A DNA stretch of 64,000 bases. Origin: Prunus persica (Eukaryota; Streptophyta; Magnoliopsida; Rosales; Rosaceae). The translations under genes were made by a program, and so were the position numbers. The stretch is from the NCBI RefSeq assembly GCF_000346465.2, contig NC_034009.1, positions 16,565,741 to 16,629,740 of the forward strand, written 5' to 3'. How positions within the stretch are numbered: position 1 is the first letter of the stretch; every line of letters begins with the position of its first letter. The notes under the pieces were generated by a model that did no database searches, was not told the DNA's origin, and saw only the letters and a list, made by a program, of their open reading frames with translations. Of this stretch, positions 33,501-46,157 are shown one piece after another.

Positions 33501-35285
33501 TCTCATTGATGGCACACTCCTCCTGATGCTGACAAAATATCTTTAAGCCATATTGTTGACCCTAATTTTTATTGTCGTAGTTGGCACTGCTTCCATGAAT
33601 CAATCTTTTTGGCACTGCTTCCATGAATCAATCTTGCAATATTATTAGATGCTCCTCCTGAAGAATTACTCCCCTTGATGTCTTTATACTTCTTTGATGA
33701 TCTGACATAAATGATATTGATCACACATCCATCCTTCATGGAGTGATCTTTGGTAATGCTTGTATAAAACCTGTTGTCGTAGCATCATTAGAGGATCTAT
33801 GTGTGTTGCCATTCATCTAATCCCTATTGTGGTTAGAGTACTACAAAAATATCTAGGCTATTTTCATAAGCCTTTTACTATATACAATGGCTTGAATAAT
33901 TTCATATGCTCTCTAATAAAAATATGAAAAAAAAACAATAAGCTCATATTTATAATGATACGAGCATTGAAATTGTATACGGTATAATCAGTCATTCATA
34001 CATATTCTTGTATGTTTTGAGAAAAGTTGCATATGTTATTCTTTATAGGCTCTTCAGGAGTCTTTAAACATTTGAATACGTTGCAATGTCTTTGAATTTG
34101 AATTCAATCAAGATACTCACTAAGGCAATTTATTCATTTTAAGATGAGCTTCAGGCTCTTTCACTTATTCAAGATTTCTTTGTGCATTTATATATTGCAT
34201 GACACATTATATATCTTTGGATTTGTTCCTTTGTATTTTTTCCAGAAATCGCTTCTGGCAATATGTTTCAAACACTTCATAATCTTTATAGATTTTTTTA
34301 ATCTCAAATTCCTTTATTAAATAAGGGGAGGTTTTTCTAAACTCTTCAACAGTTCCAACAAAATTCTTCATATATATGCTGTAATGATGGTAAATCCATT
34401 TCCAGATTTTGGATTATTTATATATCCTATTTATAAGAGATATTCATTAGGACTATTATACCGTATCCTTCTAAAATATTTTAATCCACACAAGGATCAT
34501 TACAAGTCATCATATTTTAAATAATTTGCTTCATCCATTTTAAATCCTTCAGGGATTTTCATGGATATGAATTCTCCATAAATATGCACAATATAGTTGC
34601 ACATGTTTACCATCATAATCTCATGTCTTTATAGGGAAATATTGTGCCCTATCAAGTTATTTTATTTCACTTAATCACAAACACTAATTTGTAACATATA
34701 CATTTTCATATCCTTTTTGGTGTTTGAACTATAGGTTCAATCATTCTACTTTTTCTAGAAATTTTTAATTTTACTAGATTGCCTTTTCCCATTGGCCAAT
34801 CTTTATTTGTATTTGTCGACAATTATAACAAGTGGTGCAATATCATCATGTATAGCCCTTGATAACTTTAGTACGTACTATAAACTAATATATCATCAAT
34901 TCGTGATCCCACCATTCTCATGTGCATGCGCATGCATATTTTATAAGCATCTCTTTACTTTAATTTTTTTATGGTATACCAATATCTCTTCTAGAGCTTT
35001 CATTGTCACTTATGGACAATCATCTTTAAGATGAACTATTTATAGAATGTGAATCATAACCTTTTTAGAGCATTATTTTGATTAGGGATTGCTTTTTTGC
35101 AATTAATCCCCGCTTATAAGGAGTTAAGTTTTTGAACCTATAGATTTGTCATGCTTCAGGCATCTAATAGATTTTATGGGGATTTTGCAATCTATAAATT
35201 TGGCATGCTTCAGGCATGCAAAATATTAGTCATTAGTAAATATGCTTCTAGCATTTGACTTACAATTTTTTATGTTATTGTTTGG
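33501..35285. other. AT-rich degenerate region, no gene
   Basis: Low-complexity AT-rich sequence. A 28-bp tandem duplication (TTGGCACTGCTTCCATGAAT...) lies at 33581-33635. It may be the decayed interior of the Copia element, but no domain supports that. Confidence 0.4.
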
Positions 35286-35820
35286 AGGTAGGAAAATTCA
35301 CTCGAGCACCTTGGAATTACAGCCGGGCTTTGAGGATTGATCATAGCTGGGCTGGGGTCGTGCAGTAAGGCAACCGAAACTTGGAGAAATTGGCCAGGCT
35401 AGGAACTGAAAGAGTGCGGCCGGATTTGGAGTTGGTGAAGTCACAACTGGGCATTGAGTCCCAGGGCACGGCCAGATGAAGCAGGGCTCTGAGGCACGGA
35501 GCATAGCCAAGCTGGAGTTGAAGATTTGGCAGGGGCGTGGCTAGAAGAGTCCCCTGGGTTTGAGAGCTGGGCACGGCCGGAAGAGCTGGGTTGTGAGGTG
35601 CACGACTGGGTTTTGTTGGAGAAAGCAATCGGGGTTAATGGATAGAGACCAAGAAACGCGGCCGACCTACGCTGGAGGATGATGCTGAGATTCGGGAGAG
35701 GCTGAGATTTGAGTAGTCGGGATTTTAGCGGCTGGAGCTTTGGGATTTTTGGGCTGAAACTTTAGAACTTGAAAGGATGCGGCTGGGCTAGAGTTTCTTT
35801 AGATTAAAACCTCCTTGTCT
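35286..35820. other. GC-richer block with degenerate GGGC/GGCCGG repeats
   Basis: Irregular repeats of GCTGGGC, CACGGCCGG and CTGGG create ORFs on both strands, which is typical of low-complexity DNA. No protein family recognised. Confidence 0.35.
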
Positions 35821-35865
35821 AATTATATATATATATACAAATATGTGGCGGATGTGATTTCTCAA

Positions 35866-36010
35866 AAAGATGGCCGATGTTTTTTCTTCAAAGGCCATGG
35901 TCCCTTCTTAAAAATATGGTCGGGCGCTTCCCTTTGCAAAAGTGGCGGGGCGTATCCTTTCAAAAGTGGCCGGGCATATCCTTGAAAAATTGGCCGAACA
36001 CTTATCCTCG
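35866..36010. repeat. Degenerate minisatellite, unit about 30 bp
   Basis: Five to six units of the pattern AAAA(G/T)TGGCCGGGC(G/A)TATCC(T), for example at 35917, 35938, 35959 and 35985. The overlapping ORFs on both strands are products of the repeat. Confidence 0.55.
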
Positions 36011-36289
36011 CAAAACTTGGGCAAGCAAAGTTGGGCCGAGGGAGTTGAAGTTCGGCGGGAGGTATTTCCGCCGAGTTCCCAATAATCAAATATTTGAGAA
36101 CTCAAAGATAGTCCAACTGTTGAAGAAAAATGTGAACCTCCTAACATAATTTCACCACCACTAATTAAATAATGAAGTTTTATTATTTTAGGTTCAACCC
36201 ATTCGAGACGCAAGTCTCTTAATTACAATCCCTTGCTTCAAGGGAACACCATTTGATTCCATCATAAAGAAATAGAACGTGCGTGTTTG

Positions 36290-37215
36290 ATTTTGCGGCT
36301 GCTCCCAAGTCCAACCTCAGGATGTCTACATATCCCTTACGAGAATCAAGCCACTAGTAGTTCAAGAATTTGCAATGAATAAATGATTCATCGCAGAAAG
36401 AGGAATTTGAATGAATTTGAGTGAGTAGTGTTTGAGTGAATTTGGTTCAATGAACCAGGGATTCGAAATTGTGTTTGGGGTGGTTGCATCTAGATTGAAT
36501 TTCTAGATTGCCTACGTACCCTCTTAAAGGGATCAAACCAACGTAGTTCGGAATTGATTTGTGTAAAGGTAGATATTTGATTTTGGGAGAATTTGGTTGA
36601 TGTAACCAGTTATTCAAATTTGATTCCGGTTTGCGCCTATTAGAATGTTAGACTGCCTACATACCCTTAACGGGATCAAATCGACGTAGTTCCAAAATTT
36701 GGAAATTAATGGGTAAGTGTGGCCCAATAATTTAGAATTGATGTCTTTGAGATGATTTGAAGATTTTCATAGGTAGATGACCTATGGGAAAAATTAGAAA
36801 TTAATGGGTAAGTGTGGCCCAATAATTTAGAATTTGTATCTTTGAGACAATTTAGGGATTTTCATAGGTAGATGACCTATAGGAAAAAATTGAAAATTAA
36901 TGGGTAAGTGTGGCCCACTAATTGAGAATTTGTGTTTGAGATATTTTGAATTGAAATTTGCATGGGTAGATGACCCATGAAAAATTGGATGGTTTTGTAC
37001 CACTTTTCTTGTCGTCACTGTCCAAGAAAAATAATGAGTAATTTCAATTATCCCATTAATTTTCCTATAAATGACAATTACACTTGGGAAGGTGTTTTGG
37101 CAAAATTTGGTTAAGATAAACCAGATATTTAAATTTGGTTGCGATTGCGTCTATTGGGATGTTAGACTGCCTACGTACCCTTGACGGGATCAAACCGACG
37201 AAGTTTGAAAATTAA
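36290..37215. repeat. Dispersed direct repeats (GCCTACGTACCC and TTAATGGGTAAGTGTGGCCC)
   Basis: A block with GCCTACGTACCCTTGACGGG and GATCAAACCGACGTAGTT occurs at about 36510, 36654 and 37169, and more weakly at 36325. A second block, ATTAATGGGTAAGTGTGGCC, occurs near 36703, 36801 and 36897. No ORF of note. It looks like noncoding interior or leader sequence of an old retroelement. Confidence 0.5.
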
Positions 37216-37640
37216 TTGCGTGGTTTTGTACCACTTGGGCTTCAATTTGCTGCTTTGGGAATTAATGGGTGAATTGGATTTGAACCCACTAATCCTTGCT
37301 TTGCGCATTTAAGACAAATTGGAATCCGAGCATACCGTCGTCCTCGGGACGACGTGGGGAACATTCTAGGATAAAAATTCAACATAGACACCACGGAGAC
37401 ATGCCGCCACCGCCAGCAGGTGTATTGAGTAATTTTTCGGCGATCGGAAAACTCCAAACAGTCGGCCAAGGGGAGTAACTTTATACCTTGGCTCGATGAT
37501 CAATTCCACGTCTAAAGCCCTCGAACGAAGCTTTCTGTCTCTTGAAAACCTAGAAAATTTTAGTTTCAAAATCAAAAAATTGGAATGGATTCACGTTGTG
37601 TTTTCGAGAGATAACACAAAGAGAAGGTAGGAAAGTATTT
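37216..37640. other. Intergenic, no gene recognised
   Basis: Short antisense ORF pairs (37242-37575) without recognisable motifs. Confidence 0.35.
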
Positions 37641-37644
37641 TGGG

Positions 37645-38190
37645 TGTAATGACCTGAGCTGTGGCCTCCGAAATTGGCCGGAAAAGACCACGAAATTTAT
37701 GGGTTCGAAGTTGCCCGTTTTTAGGCTCCTTTTTGGCTCTGTTTTTGATAGATTTTGTGGTCAATTCGCTTAGAATCTAGGCGGGATATGGTTATGTATG
37801 AAAAGAGGAGAGAGAGATGAAGAGTTTGCAAGTTGTGGCACCCGATTTGATGGCTGGACGGAGGAGAAAAATGAGTTTGAAAATGGTTGTTCGTGAGGCT
37901 CGCGAAGGAGAAGAAAAATCTGGGTTTTAAAAATTCTGAACTTCAAAAAATTTACAATTTTGCCACTGAACTTCTTTTGATCCTAACTTCTTCGTTAGAA
38001 CTCAGATTTGAGCCCACTACGTGTCTACGGACTCATCTCTATGTGCTTTATGCAATGGTGAAATTGAAATTCCCATATTCCTTCCTGATAAAAAAGTCAA
38101 CTTTTCTCCAATAAACCATTCAAGGGGCAAAATTGTCTTTCCCTCTAATAAACTAATAATTAAATATTATTTAAGGATCGGGTTATTACA
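37645..38190 (-). repeat. Probable Gypsy-type LTR remnant, minus orientation
   Basis: On the minus strand it begins TGTAATAACCCGATCC at 38190, immediately preceded by the purine tract GATTTGGGGGGGAAAG (38206-38191), which fits PPT plus LTR start. The inner end is not defined; 37645 is a guess based on a change of sequence character. Confidence 0.45.
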
Positions 38191-38262
38191 CTTTCCCCCC
38201 CAAATCAAATGCTTTCCATATAGATAATATATATATGTATATATATATATATCATATTATTA

Positions 38263-38449
38263 TACAGTCCTGATCCTTTGGACCACAGGAGTCCAAGAGA
38301 TTGTGGTCACCTACCGTTGAATATTAGTCTAATGGTTCAAAAAAGTTTCTTAAAAGGAGTGCAAGAGTGAGTGAACAGTTGAATTTACATCCAACGGTGA
38401 GTGACCACAAATCTCTTGGACCCCTGTAGTCCAAGAGATCGGGACTGTA
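38263..38449. mobile_element. Hairpin MITE, 187 bp
   Basis: Terminal inverted repeats of about 55 bp: left TACAGTCCTGATCCTTTGGA, right reverse complement TACAGTCCCGATCTCTTGGA, continuing through AGTCCAAGAGAT, GTGGTCAC and CCGTTG on both sides. No coding capacity. The flanking sequence is AT-rich and the target duplication cannot be fixed. Confidence 0.7.
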
Positions 38450-38590
38450 CTATTATATGTTAGTGGAAGTATGAAATCAGGTTGGACTCATTTCAACAGC
38501 TTTTCTTCCTTCCATTAACATAATGGTTAGTAGTAGAAATAATAGTGCAGTGCAGAAAATTATACCTGAGAGCTTCTTGTGCTGATAACG
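38450..38590 (-). other. Leader fragment next to a Copia-like LTR, with a possible primer site
   Basis: On the minus strand the LTR end is followed by CGTTATCAGCACAAG, a sequence seen after some plant Copia LTRs and likely to be the primer site. Only about 140 bp of interior remains before the MITE. Confidence 0.45.
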
Positions 38591-39029
38591 TGTAATAAAA
38601 TAACTGGAATATGCAAGAAGAATATTGAGCTGCACGTAAAGTAGATGAGACATAATATTTAACAAGGTTCGGCCATGCCTACATCCTTGGAGAGCAGTAG
38701 CAGTAACTTTTCCACTATGTAAAATAATAGGGCTACAACTTTAGTGTTTACAATATATGTGGCTCAGTGATATATCTCTCTTGGAGAATTTCTCTCTACT
38801 CTCTTTTTCTCTCCACTCACTCATCCTCTTTCTTCCTTCTCTTCTTTCTCTCTTAGCTCTAACTCTTCCTTCTATGATGGTGGTGTCTATTTATAGGCCA
38901 AAATATTGATTGTTCACTCATAAACATTTGGCTTCCCTCAAGTGTTTGGCAGATAAGCATCATTAATATTCTTCAATCAATTAGGTAGTGGGTTCTACCA
39001 TTTTGGGCTCCATTATTAACTTTACAACA
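38591..39029 (-). repeat. Copia-like 5' LTR, minus orientation
   Basis: 439 bp. On the minus strand it begins TGTTGTAAAGTTAATAATGG and ends CAGTTATTTTATTACA. A TATA box CCTATAAATAGAC lies at about 38888-38900, followed by a purine-rich leader (GAGAAAGAAGAGAAGG). Different family from the LTR at 33043-33284. Confidence 0.6.
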
Positions 39030-39744
39030 GCTTCTATAATGAGGGGTTATATTAAGGGATTATAATGAGGGGATTTAATCCAGTAGTCTAATAATAATTT
39101 TGCACTTGATGGAATGATTATTAAAGACCCCATCACAATAACCCCTCATTCTAGCCTCCTTTAATAAGAAATATCTTATAAAATTTGCATCAAAGCAGTG
39201 TTTTATCAAATCTTGCACCTGACTGAAGTTCATGATCTAGTCTCTACATAGTTCCGCCCTTGGATATTTCTTAGAATGAGCAAGAATTATTTGCAGAGAA
39301 AACATTCTTTTATTGGTTGGTACTAGAAATGACTTTCAAGATATCAATATGGAAAAATATATGTGATTTATATACATTTGAAGATATCAATCATTAATCT
39401 AATGAAAAAGCATCTGATGACTACAATTTGTGGCTTATCCATTTTCCTTGATTGGGGTTTCTATTCAAGCAAAGCAGGTAAGGTAACATGCCTACATCTT
39501 TTTCTTTAGTAGTGCATGTCAATTAATTGACCACATTAATCGACCAAATTGGTTGACTGGGATTTAACTTTTTAATTTTCTTTTTTCCTTTTTTGTTCAG
39601 ATTTTTTATTTCTCTTTTTCCAAGGGTATATCTGCTCCACTGTAACTGGTTCACCATCGCTAGATTATTTGAACACACTTAATAAAAACCTTTAACTCTG
39701 CTCACCGTGGTCGCTTATCGTCAGACCAGGGCTCTTCATTAGCG
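39030..39744. other. Intergenic, no gene recognised
   Basis: AT-rich. An imperfect inverted pair of AACCCCTCATT/AATGAGGGG blocks lies at 39030-39160. No coding signal. Confidence 0.4.
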
Positions 39745-39945
39745 TGAAAAGAAATAGTACTTGTTGCATGTAGACAAGAAGAAATAATACTCACTCAGCA
39801 TTAATATACTTATGAAATGTAGAAGAAGAAGAAGAAGAAGAAAATACAGAAATATAAAATAAATAAGATTCAGATTCAGAGAAAGGAATGCAAAGAAAAG
39901 TTTAAGTGTAGGAGCACTGGTGGCCATACATCCCCAAACCCTTCC
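39745..39945. repeat. Dispersed repeat, copy 2 of 2
   Basis: Homologous to 30125-30310 and extended by a longer GAA microsatellite (39822-39842). Confidence 0.6.
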
Positions 39946-40149
39946 AAGCCTCTCCTTTCTTTCTCGCTTTTTTTGTTCTTCCTTCTCGTGCCTTCTTTTT
40001 TGACTCAGCCAGCTTGCTTCATCTTATTTAGTTTTGCTTACTCAACTTTAATTTATAAAGAAGGAGTAAAAGAAGAAGAACAAGAACAAGAAGAAATAAG
40101 ATGGTCGACGACTTTTTTTAGTTCCCAAAACGATTGCATCTGTTTGAAA

Positions 40150-40330
40150 AAATAAAATTGTCATCAGTGTTAAGTTTGCACCCGAAGCTCCATTCCCGAA
40201 GTTCAATATTCCAGACTCTGTGCTATCTCCGATGACTATATTCCCAGAAGTGTTGAAGGTCTGGTTGCTTTCATCTTTATTTCCAGAGCCAAGACGGTGG
40301 GTTCTTGCCCTCCGCTCCTTGAGCAGTTGT
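40150..40330 (-). pseudogene. Fragment related to the small membrane protein at 11088
   Basis: Minus-strand translation gives GNKDESNQTFNTSGNIVIGD then ESGILNFGNGASGANLTL, matching the DES-N-x-x-x-N-x-SGN-x-I region of the 11088-11405 protein. DNA around the equivalent of its start (CTTGAGCAGTTG) also aligns with the leader there, but the ATG is not conserved. The transmembrane part is not seen. This shows that the small protein belongs to a dispersed family. Confidence 0.5.
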
Positions 40331-40439
40331 TTTTTTCTCTCATTTCTCTCTCTCCCTCATGATCTCACCCTCTCCCTTCGCACAAAACATCCCCCTTGTT
40401 ACTATTCATCCAACCCATTTTTGGGTCGCCACTGCCGCC

Positions 40440-43400
40440 ACTGACCACCAAACGTGACGGGGTTGGTACCAAAAGAACTGGCTCACTGTCTTCTACCTAT
40501 CCCTACCCTTCACCACCCCAGCCGCAGCCGTATCTCGCCGGAAATTGCAGAAAAGTCTCGGGTTTTGACCCACATTTTCCATCGCTCGTTCCAACGATTT
40601 TTTACTACCAAATCTTGCGATCTAGGTCTGCTTTTTCATCCTCTCAATGTGATCTAGCTGATAGTTGGGTTGAATAGGATCGATTTTTGCATTTTGGTTG
40701 TCGATTTAGCGATTAAAGTTTTGGCCAGTTTCAGCCTATGATTCCAGCCATTTCTGGCTACTTTTTGCGCTTGGTCCAAGAATAAAAGTTGCTCTATTCA
40801 ATGTCTTGATCATGTAGGTGTAAGTCTTGACCAGCGGTTTGGAGAATTTTTGATTGCCCGCGCTTGTGGCGGCGTGTGATCACTGTTTGGTGCCCCTCTT
40901 GATTCTAAAATGATCCTCATATCATCTCGAGCACGACAATATGCTTGGATTTGAATTTGGTTTTCGTTTGAATGTCGATCGGATATCGCAAATTAGGCAT
41001 TATCCAGGTTCAATATGTTTAGGCCGTTGGATCGACTCCAATTTCATATATGCTGATCTAGGCATCTCTAGGATCATGTAGGAATTCGCATATAGTGAAT
41101 CGAAGCCCCAGATGTACCAATTCAATAACTTGAAGTTTGTGTTAAACAATAACCGTCCTATCATTTTATCGCGAGGGATCCGACCATTCGATTCGGACAA
41201 AACTTGCAGGGCATGCTTGTTAAACCTTGTTGAACCCATGGGAACTTCCGAATCAGAAATCGGAGGTCGTGGGCCCTATGGGCTCCATTGACCCAATATG
41301 GAAAGTTTGACCGCCCAAGTGACTGAGCGTCTTCCAAGGCTATCTCATCATCCGAAACACGTAATTGGACTTTAGGAACGTCTAGTTCCTCGTACACATA
41401 CTTGAAAACCCCGAAAACTAGGATTGTAAATTAAATTTCTCGTTTGAAGCGTTTATATTAATTTTGTATTCGTCTTCTGAAATAGGTACTCTAGGTGCTC
41501 GCACGCAGCAGGCAGGACCCTGTTAGGGTCAAGCAACATGGGACTATTTGTGAGTAGACAATGTTTTCAAATGATAACATTATTTTTAAGACAGAAAGCT
41601 AACATGATGATTTAATGGTTTATTGAGTTTATTATTGTAGGGGCTTTTTCGTTCCGACAACTACTGCAGGCCTGGGCTACTGTAAAGAGCCAAATGTGTG
41701 AAAATTGCCCCTGGGTCTGAGTTCAAGAATCAAACCCCAAGAACGCTTCGAAAGGGTAGCTGAGCCTTAGAAAGCACCTTGGTTACCTTCACCAGCAAAA
41801 CTAACACTCGTTGGTGGCATTAAAAAGGGAGAGCTGTGAGTTCCTGGGTGAAAAATAGGTGTCAAGGTAAGGGAAGAAAGGATTGTAATAGGGTTTGGCT
41901 GAGAAGAGGGGGGAGACAAGGAGAGGGCAATGGGTGGCTTAAGTGATTTTCCGGCAACTCGACCAAGGTTCTGTCAAGTACTGGAACAGTCTGCCAGGAG
42001 AGAAAAATAGGGGGAGAATGATGAACAGAGCACGAAATTGCTAAGTTTTGAAGATGAGAGGGGAAGCTTGCTCTCTGGATGTCGATGTCGATTTTTGGGC
42101 TGGAGGTGCTTCATTTATAGCTGCTAGAAGCTCCTCTTTACCAAGAAACCCTAATGGTTTCCATCCAATTTGGCCAAGTCTTTCCTTTCCTTTTTCTTCT
42201 CTTCCTTTGACTCATCCTATTTGGGGAAATTCTCTTTGCCCAATCGCACAAAACAAGGTTTTGGGAGCTCTAGGGTTTTCCTGCAGCTGTTTCAGTGGGG
42301 GACTCCCATTTTCAACCATCTCATTTCCTTCTTTTCTTCCCTCTTCCATGGCTAGATCTGGTGGGGGGAAGAAATGGGTATGTATGCTGGTTTGCAGGGT
42401 TCCTCCCCTCCTAGCGGTCTGTGCGCATCAATACCCCCTGGTTCTTTGAATGCACTTGCTTGAAATTCTTTCTCTCCCCCCCCTTTTCCCCCCAAATGTG
42501 CTGGAGCCTCTCAACAACCTTGCATATGTGGATATCTTGGCTCCCTTCGTAACCCTTTTTCTCCAGCCAAGTGCTGGGGCTTTTGCGAATTCTCATTTTA
42601 GTTGGCCTTCTAGGACAATAAGTTGGTTTATTAAGTAAATGGGCTAACTTCATCAAGTGTTGGGCTATTTTGGTTGAGCTGATGGGCTAATTTTTCTAGG
42701 GTATTGGGCTACTTTCTCTCTTTCTTTTATGCTCACCCACATATTTGGGCTCAAGAAATGGGCTTGAGTCTTGAGGCTCCCAAGCAGCCCAAGACTTCCA
42801 TTTCTCGGCCCATTAATAGGCCTCATGGCAACTTGTTACCATCCATACCACAACTCACTCAAGCAAGCCCCGAAAATTTTGCATGGCTTGGGCCCACTTT
42901 AGCTTGTAGCGTGGCTAGGTGTAATAATAATGATTTTCTGCTTGGCATTGCATGTCGCTTGGCATGCTTGAATTTTGTTATTTTGAAGAGGGATATGATG
43001 CTTGACGGGATAATTAGCTTGGGCTCGTAAAGCTAGTGCTTTTTTCAACTCTTAGCATGACAGATTGCAAATTTATTTGGCATGGCATGTCGATCATGAT
43101 TCGTGCGAGCGTGAATGACGAACTTTCACGTGTTCCAAATCGGGTCTTTTCTTAATAAGGCATTGCGTTGGGCGGGGAATTTATTTGGGCCCAACCCTGG
43201 ATTTTTTGGGCCTCATTATTTTATTAATTGTTGAACATGATATTTTTATACATTTTTTAAATATATTTGGGTTTTGGCATATTGCAAATATCTTGAGTTG
43301 ATATATAACATTGTCGAGAATTCCTATCTATGATTGGTTATGTGTGGGGTGTTGATTTGAGATTGTGAAAAGATAGTGGATTATAGTTATGTCAATTTGA

Positions 43401-44480
43401 AGTGCTATAAGCACTACCCTATGTACCTCCCCAGATTTGGAACTTTGGATTTGGAATGTTGAGATACTTAGATATGTTGGAACCCAGGCACCCTTGACTG
43501 GGTGTTTTATAGACCTTTAGCGGGGTAGTCTCCGCCCGTAGGACTTGTCACAAGCATACAAGTATTGAGGATTCTGTTGTACATGATGGTGAGCTTAGTC
43601 TCAGTTGGATGGCTCGTTCCCTAGCCACATGGTCAATTGAGGATTCTTCCATGTGGACTAGTCAAACAATCCTCCAATTGGATTGTTTTCCAAGTACAAA
43701 CTAGGTCGTGTCATACTTATATATATATTATTTTATTTACATACATATATCTATTCACTCATTATTATTTATTGGTGAGGATACTTCCTCACTCGTCGTG
43801 CCAACGGGCACGCGTTTCGAGAGACTAGTTTAGGTATAATAAGGAAAAGTTTGAATGGGATGATTAATGAAGTTTCATTATGGGATTTCGGATTTCATGC
43901 AGGTTTTGACCCAACTATATATTTATATATGGCTATATCGGTTTTGAATGCATATGGTTTTCGGCATCGTTTTCTAAACGGTGGGGTTATATTATGTTGG
44001 TTTCAACTGTGAACTAAACTTTGCTTTTGTCCACTCACACTTCTCTGTTTTGCGTCCCCCTAGCAGACAATAGTTGACTAAGCTGAGCAGCAGAGTTGAG
44101 CCCTGAGCTTCCAAACCTCGAATTCAGTAGAATAAGCTTTGTTCATTCCTTTCTCGTTAAACTTCTTTTCGTTTGTAAACTGAAACTCTTAGATTGCTCT
44201 GTTATCGCTCGTGCTAGGGTTTGATTTGTGAGGCCGGAGGCCATTGTTGTAAACCGCATGATTTTAACTGGTGCATGCTGCCTGTTGGGACATATAAATG
44301 TGTCTTTAACAGGTTGAGAAATTTGGGGAAAGTCTATTTTTCAGGGGAGACTCTGCAGAAATTTTAGCAGAAAGTCTCGTTTCTTTAGTATGATGTCAGA
44401 ACTACCATGGGATTCATCCTGGATTTCAAGGAATTTGGGGCAGGTCCTGTCACCCTTACAGAAAGGGTGTCATCCTCTGC
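40440..44480. other. Long noncoding repeat-like region, possibly LTR-derived
   Basis: No ORF with a recognisable domain across 4 kb. 40630-41110 is clearly homologous to the leader intron of the Transposase_24 gene at 62520-63030 (AGCTGAT(A/G)GTTGGGT, TCTCGAGCAC, GGATTTGAATTTGGTT, CCGTTGGATCGA/CCATTGGATCGA). 41150-41300 and 43900-44460 resemble the noncoding sequence found in long Gypsy LTRs, but I could not find paired LTR ends, so this is an impression rather than a call. Confidence 0.35.
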
Positions 44481-44715
44481 TGAAGGTGACAAATATTCAA
44501 AGTTGGACTTCTCGAATTGGTTTTTTGTATTTTATGATATGTTGACCACGTGACTAACTTGACGAATCTTCAAGGTTGCATCAGATTAAATGACATACAA
44601 TTGCTTTTGTTATTATAAGGAATGGTACGAACTTACAACAAAGAGAGGGCAATTCAGTGTCAACTTTTCATATTCCCCTTTTTCGCCACCTACATTAGTC
44701 CCATATAACCTGCAA

Positions 44716-45225
44716 ATACAATTATGCAAGGCTGTAATTTCTTTGCCCAAGTGCTTTGAGGGATCCAACCCCATGGCAGCAACCTATTACATTTAAAGAG
44801 TATTAGGCTACAACCCCAAAACCATCCCAATATCAGCATGCAATTTATTTCAACTAGAAAACTCAAATGTTAAACACTAAACCTTACCTTTATTGTAACC
44901 GCCACAATCCCATTAGTTATCTGGTTGGCAGAAAAGATTTGTACGTTAAAAAAATGTTATCTTAATGGAAATCCTCTTCTCGAATTTATTTTTTATTTTT
45001 TAATCTTAATAAACTGCATTCATGCTGCTAATAAACAAATTACCATTTCTTGAAGAAGCAATGATTGATCTTGTTGCCATAGGTATGCCGATCTTTTCAC
45101 TTCATTTATAAAAAAAATTAAACATATCATCAATTTCACCCCAAGAATCATTCTATAGCCATGATTCTCATGCCTAGGATGGTGAAACTTACAAGAAGCG
45201 CCAACTTTGCAAGTCCTCTTCATAT
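44716..45225 (-). pseudogene. Candidate exons of a CCCH zinc-finger gene (fragmentary)
   Basis: On the minus strand an exon opening after TGGTGGTAG at about 45230 reads YYMKRTCKVGASCKFHHPR, the C-x5-C-x3-H half of a plant CCCH zinc finger, with a possible donor after MILG (GGTGAAATT). Two further stretches have good splice borders: about 44941-44887 (ANQITNGIVAVTIK, then GTAAGG) and 44792-44717 (VAAMGLDPSKHLGKEITALH, between an AG acceptor and GTTATATG). I cannot tie these three into one known protein. It may be a host gene fragment or a gene whose rest was lost at the 44.5 kb boundary. Confidence 0.35.
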
Positions 45226-45647
45226 AATACTACCACCAAAGAATCACAGCACATCCTATCCCAAAAAAAAATTCACAACACAATCAAACAAAGGAGATTC
45301 ATAAACTTTCAGGGATTAGCAAGATCTGCTACTTTTTCTACCATCAATCTGTACAATTACCCTGCTTAGGATAGTTGAAAATTGATCACAACCGTGAACT
45401 AGATACAATGAACCAACAAGAATATACCCTATTTTTTTTTCGGAACAAATACAGAAACATTTATCAGGAAGCATATTTAAAGAAAAAAATTAATTGGCGT
45501 TTAGGAATTGATAGAAACCAAGAGCGAGAGGGTTATTGGAACGAAGAGGGAGAGAGGAGACAAACCAACCCAGATTCTGCAAAAATAAAAATAAAACTTG
45601 AAACCCAAATACAAAATAAGAGATTGAATTCTTGAAATGGATACTTA

Positions 45648-45680
45648 CAAAGCAATCATACTTTTCCTTGGAGACCATGT
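45648..45680 (-). other. Possible first exon upstream of the CCCH exons
   Basis: On the minus strand ATGGTCTCCAAGGAAAAGT is followed after 14 bp by GTAAGT, a strong donor. It lies just downstream of the (CT)n tract, as in many plant 5' leaders. Unproven. Confidence 0.25.
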
Positions 45681-45685
45681 ATAGC

Positions 45686-46002
<317 letters not shown>

Positions 46003-46152
46003 TGGGAATTTTAGGGTTTAGGTGTGGAAAAGAGATAAGGAGAGATAGTTGCGGATCTAAGATTCTATGGACAATGGGTCACAGTGTAAAAGTTCAGAAA
46101 TTCTTCTATGAATAAAATAATACTAAAAAAATATAAAGATAGTACTTCCATT

Positions 46153-46157
46153 CATAA
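46153..46157 (+). repeat. Target-site duplication of element C, left
   Basis: CATAA, identical to 57448-57452 on the other side of element C. Confidence 0.85.

Noticed and set aside
35298..36213. Overlapping Pro/Ala/Ser-rich ORFs on both strands
   Set aside because: They follow the period of degenerate GC-rich repeats and a minisatellite, have no domain, and are open in opposite strands at once.
41000..41397. Minus-strand ORFs of 78-79 codons
   Set aside because: They lie in the segment shared with the Transposase_24 leader intron, where frames are not kept between the two copies.
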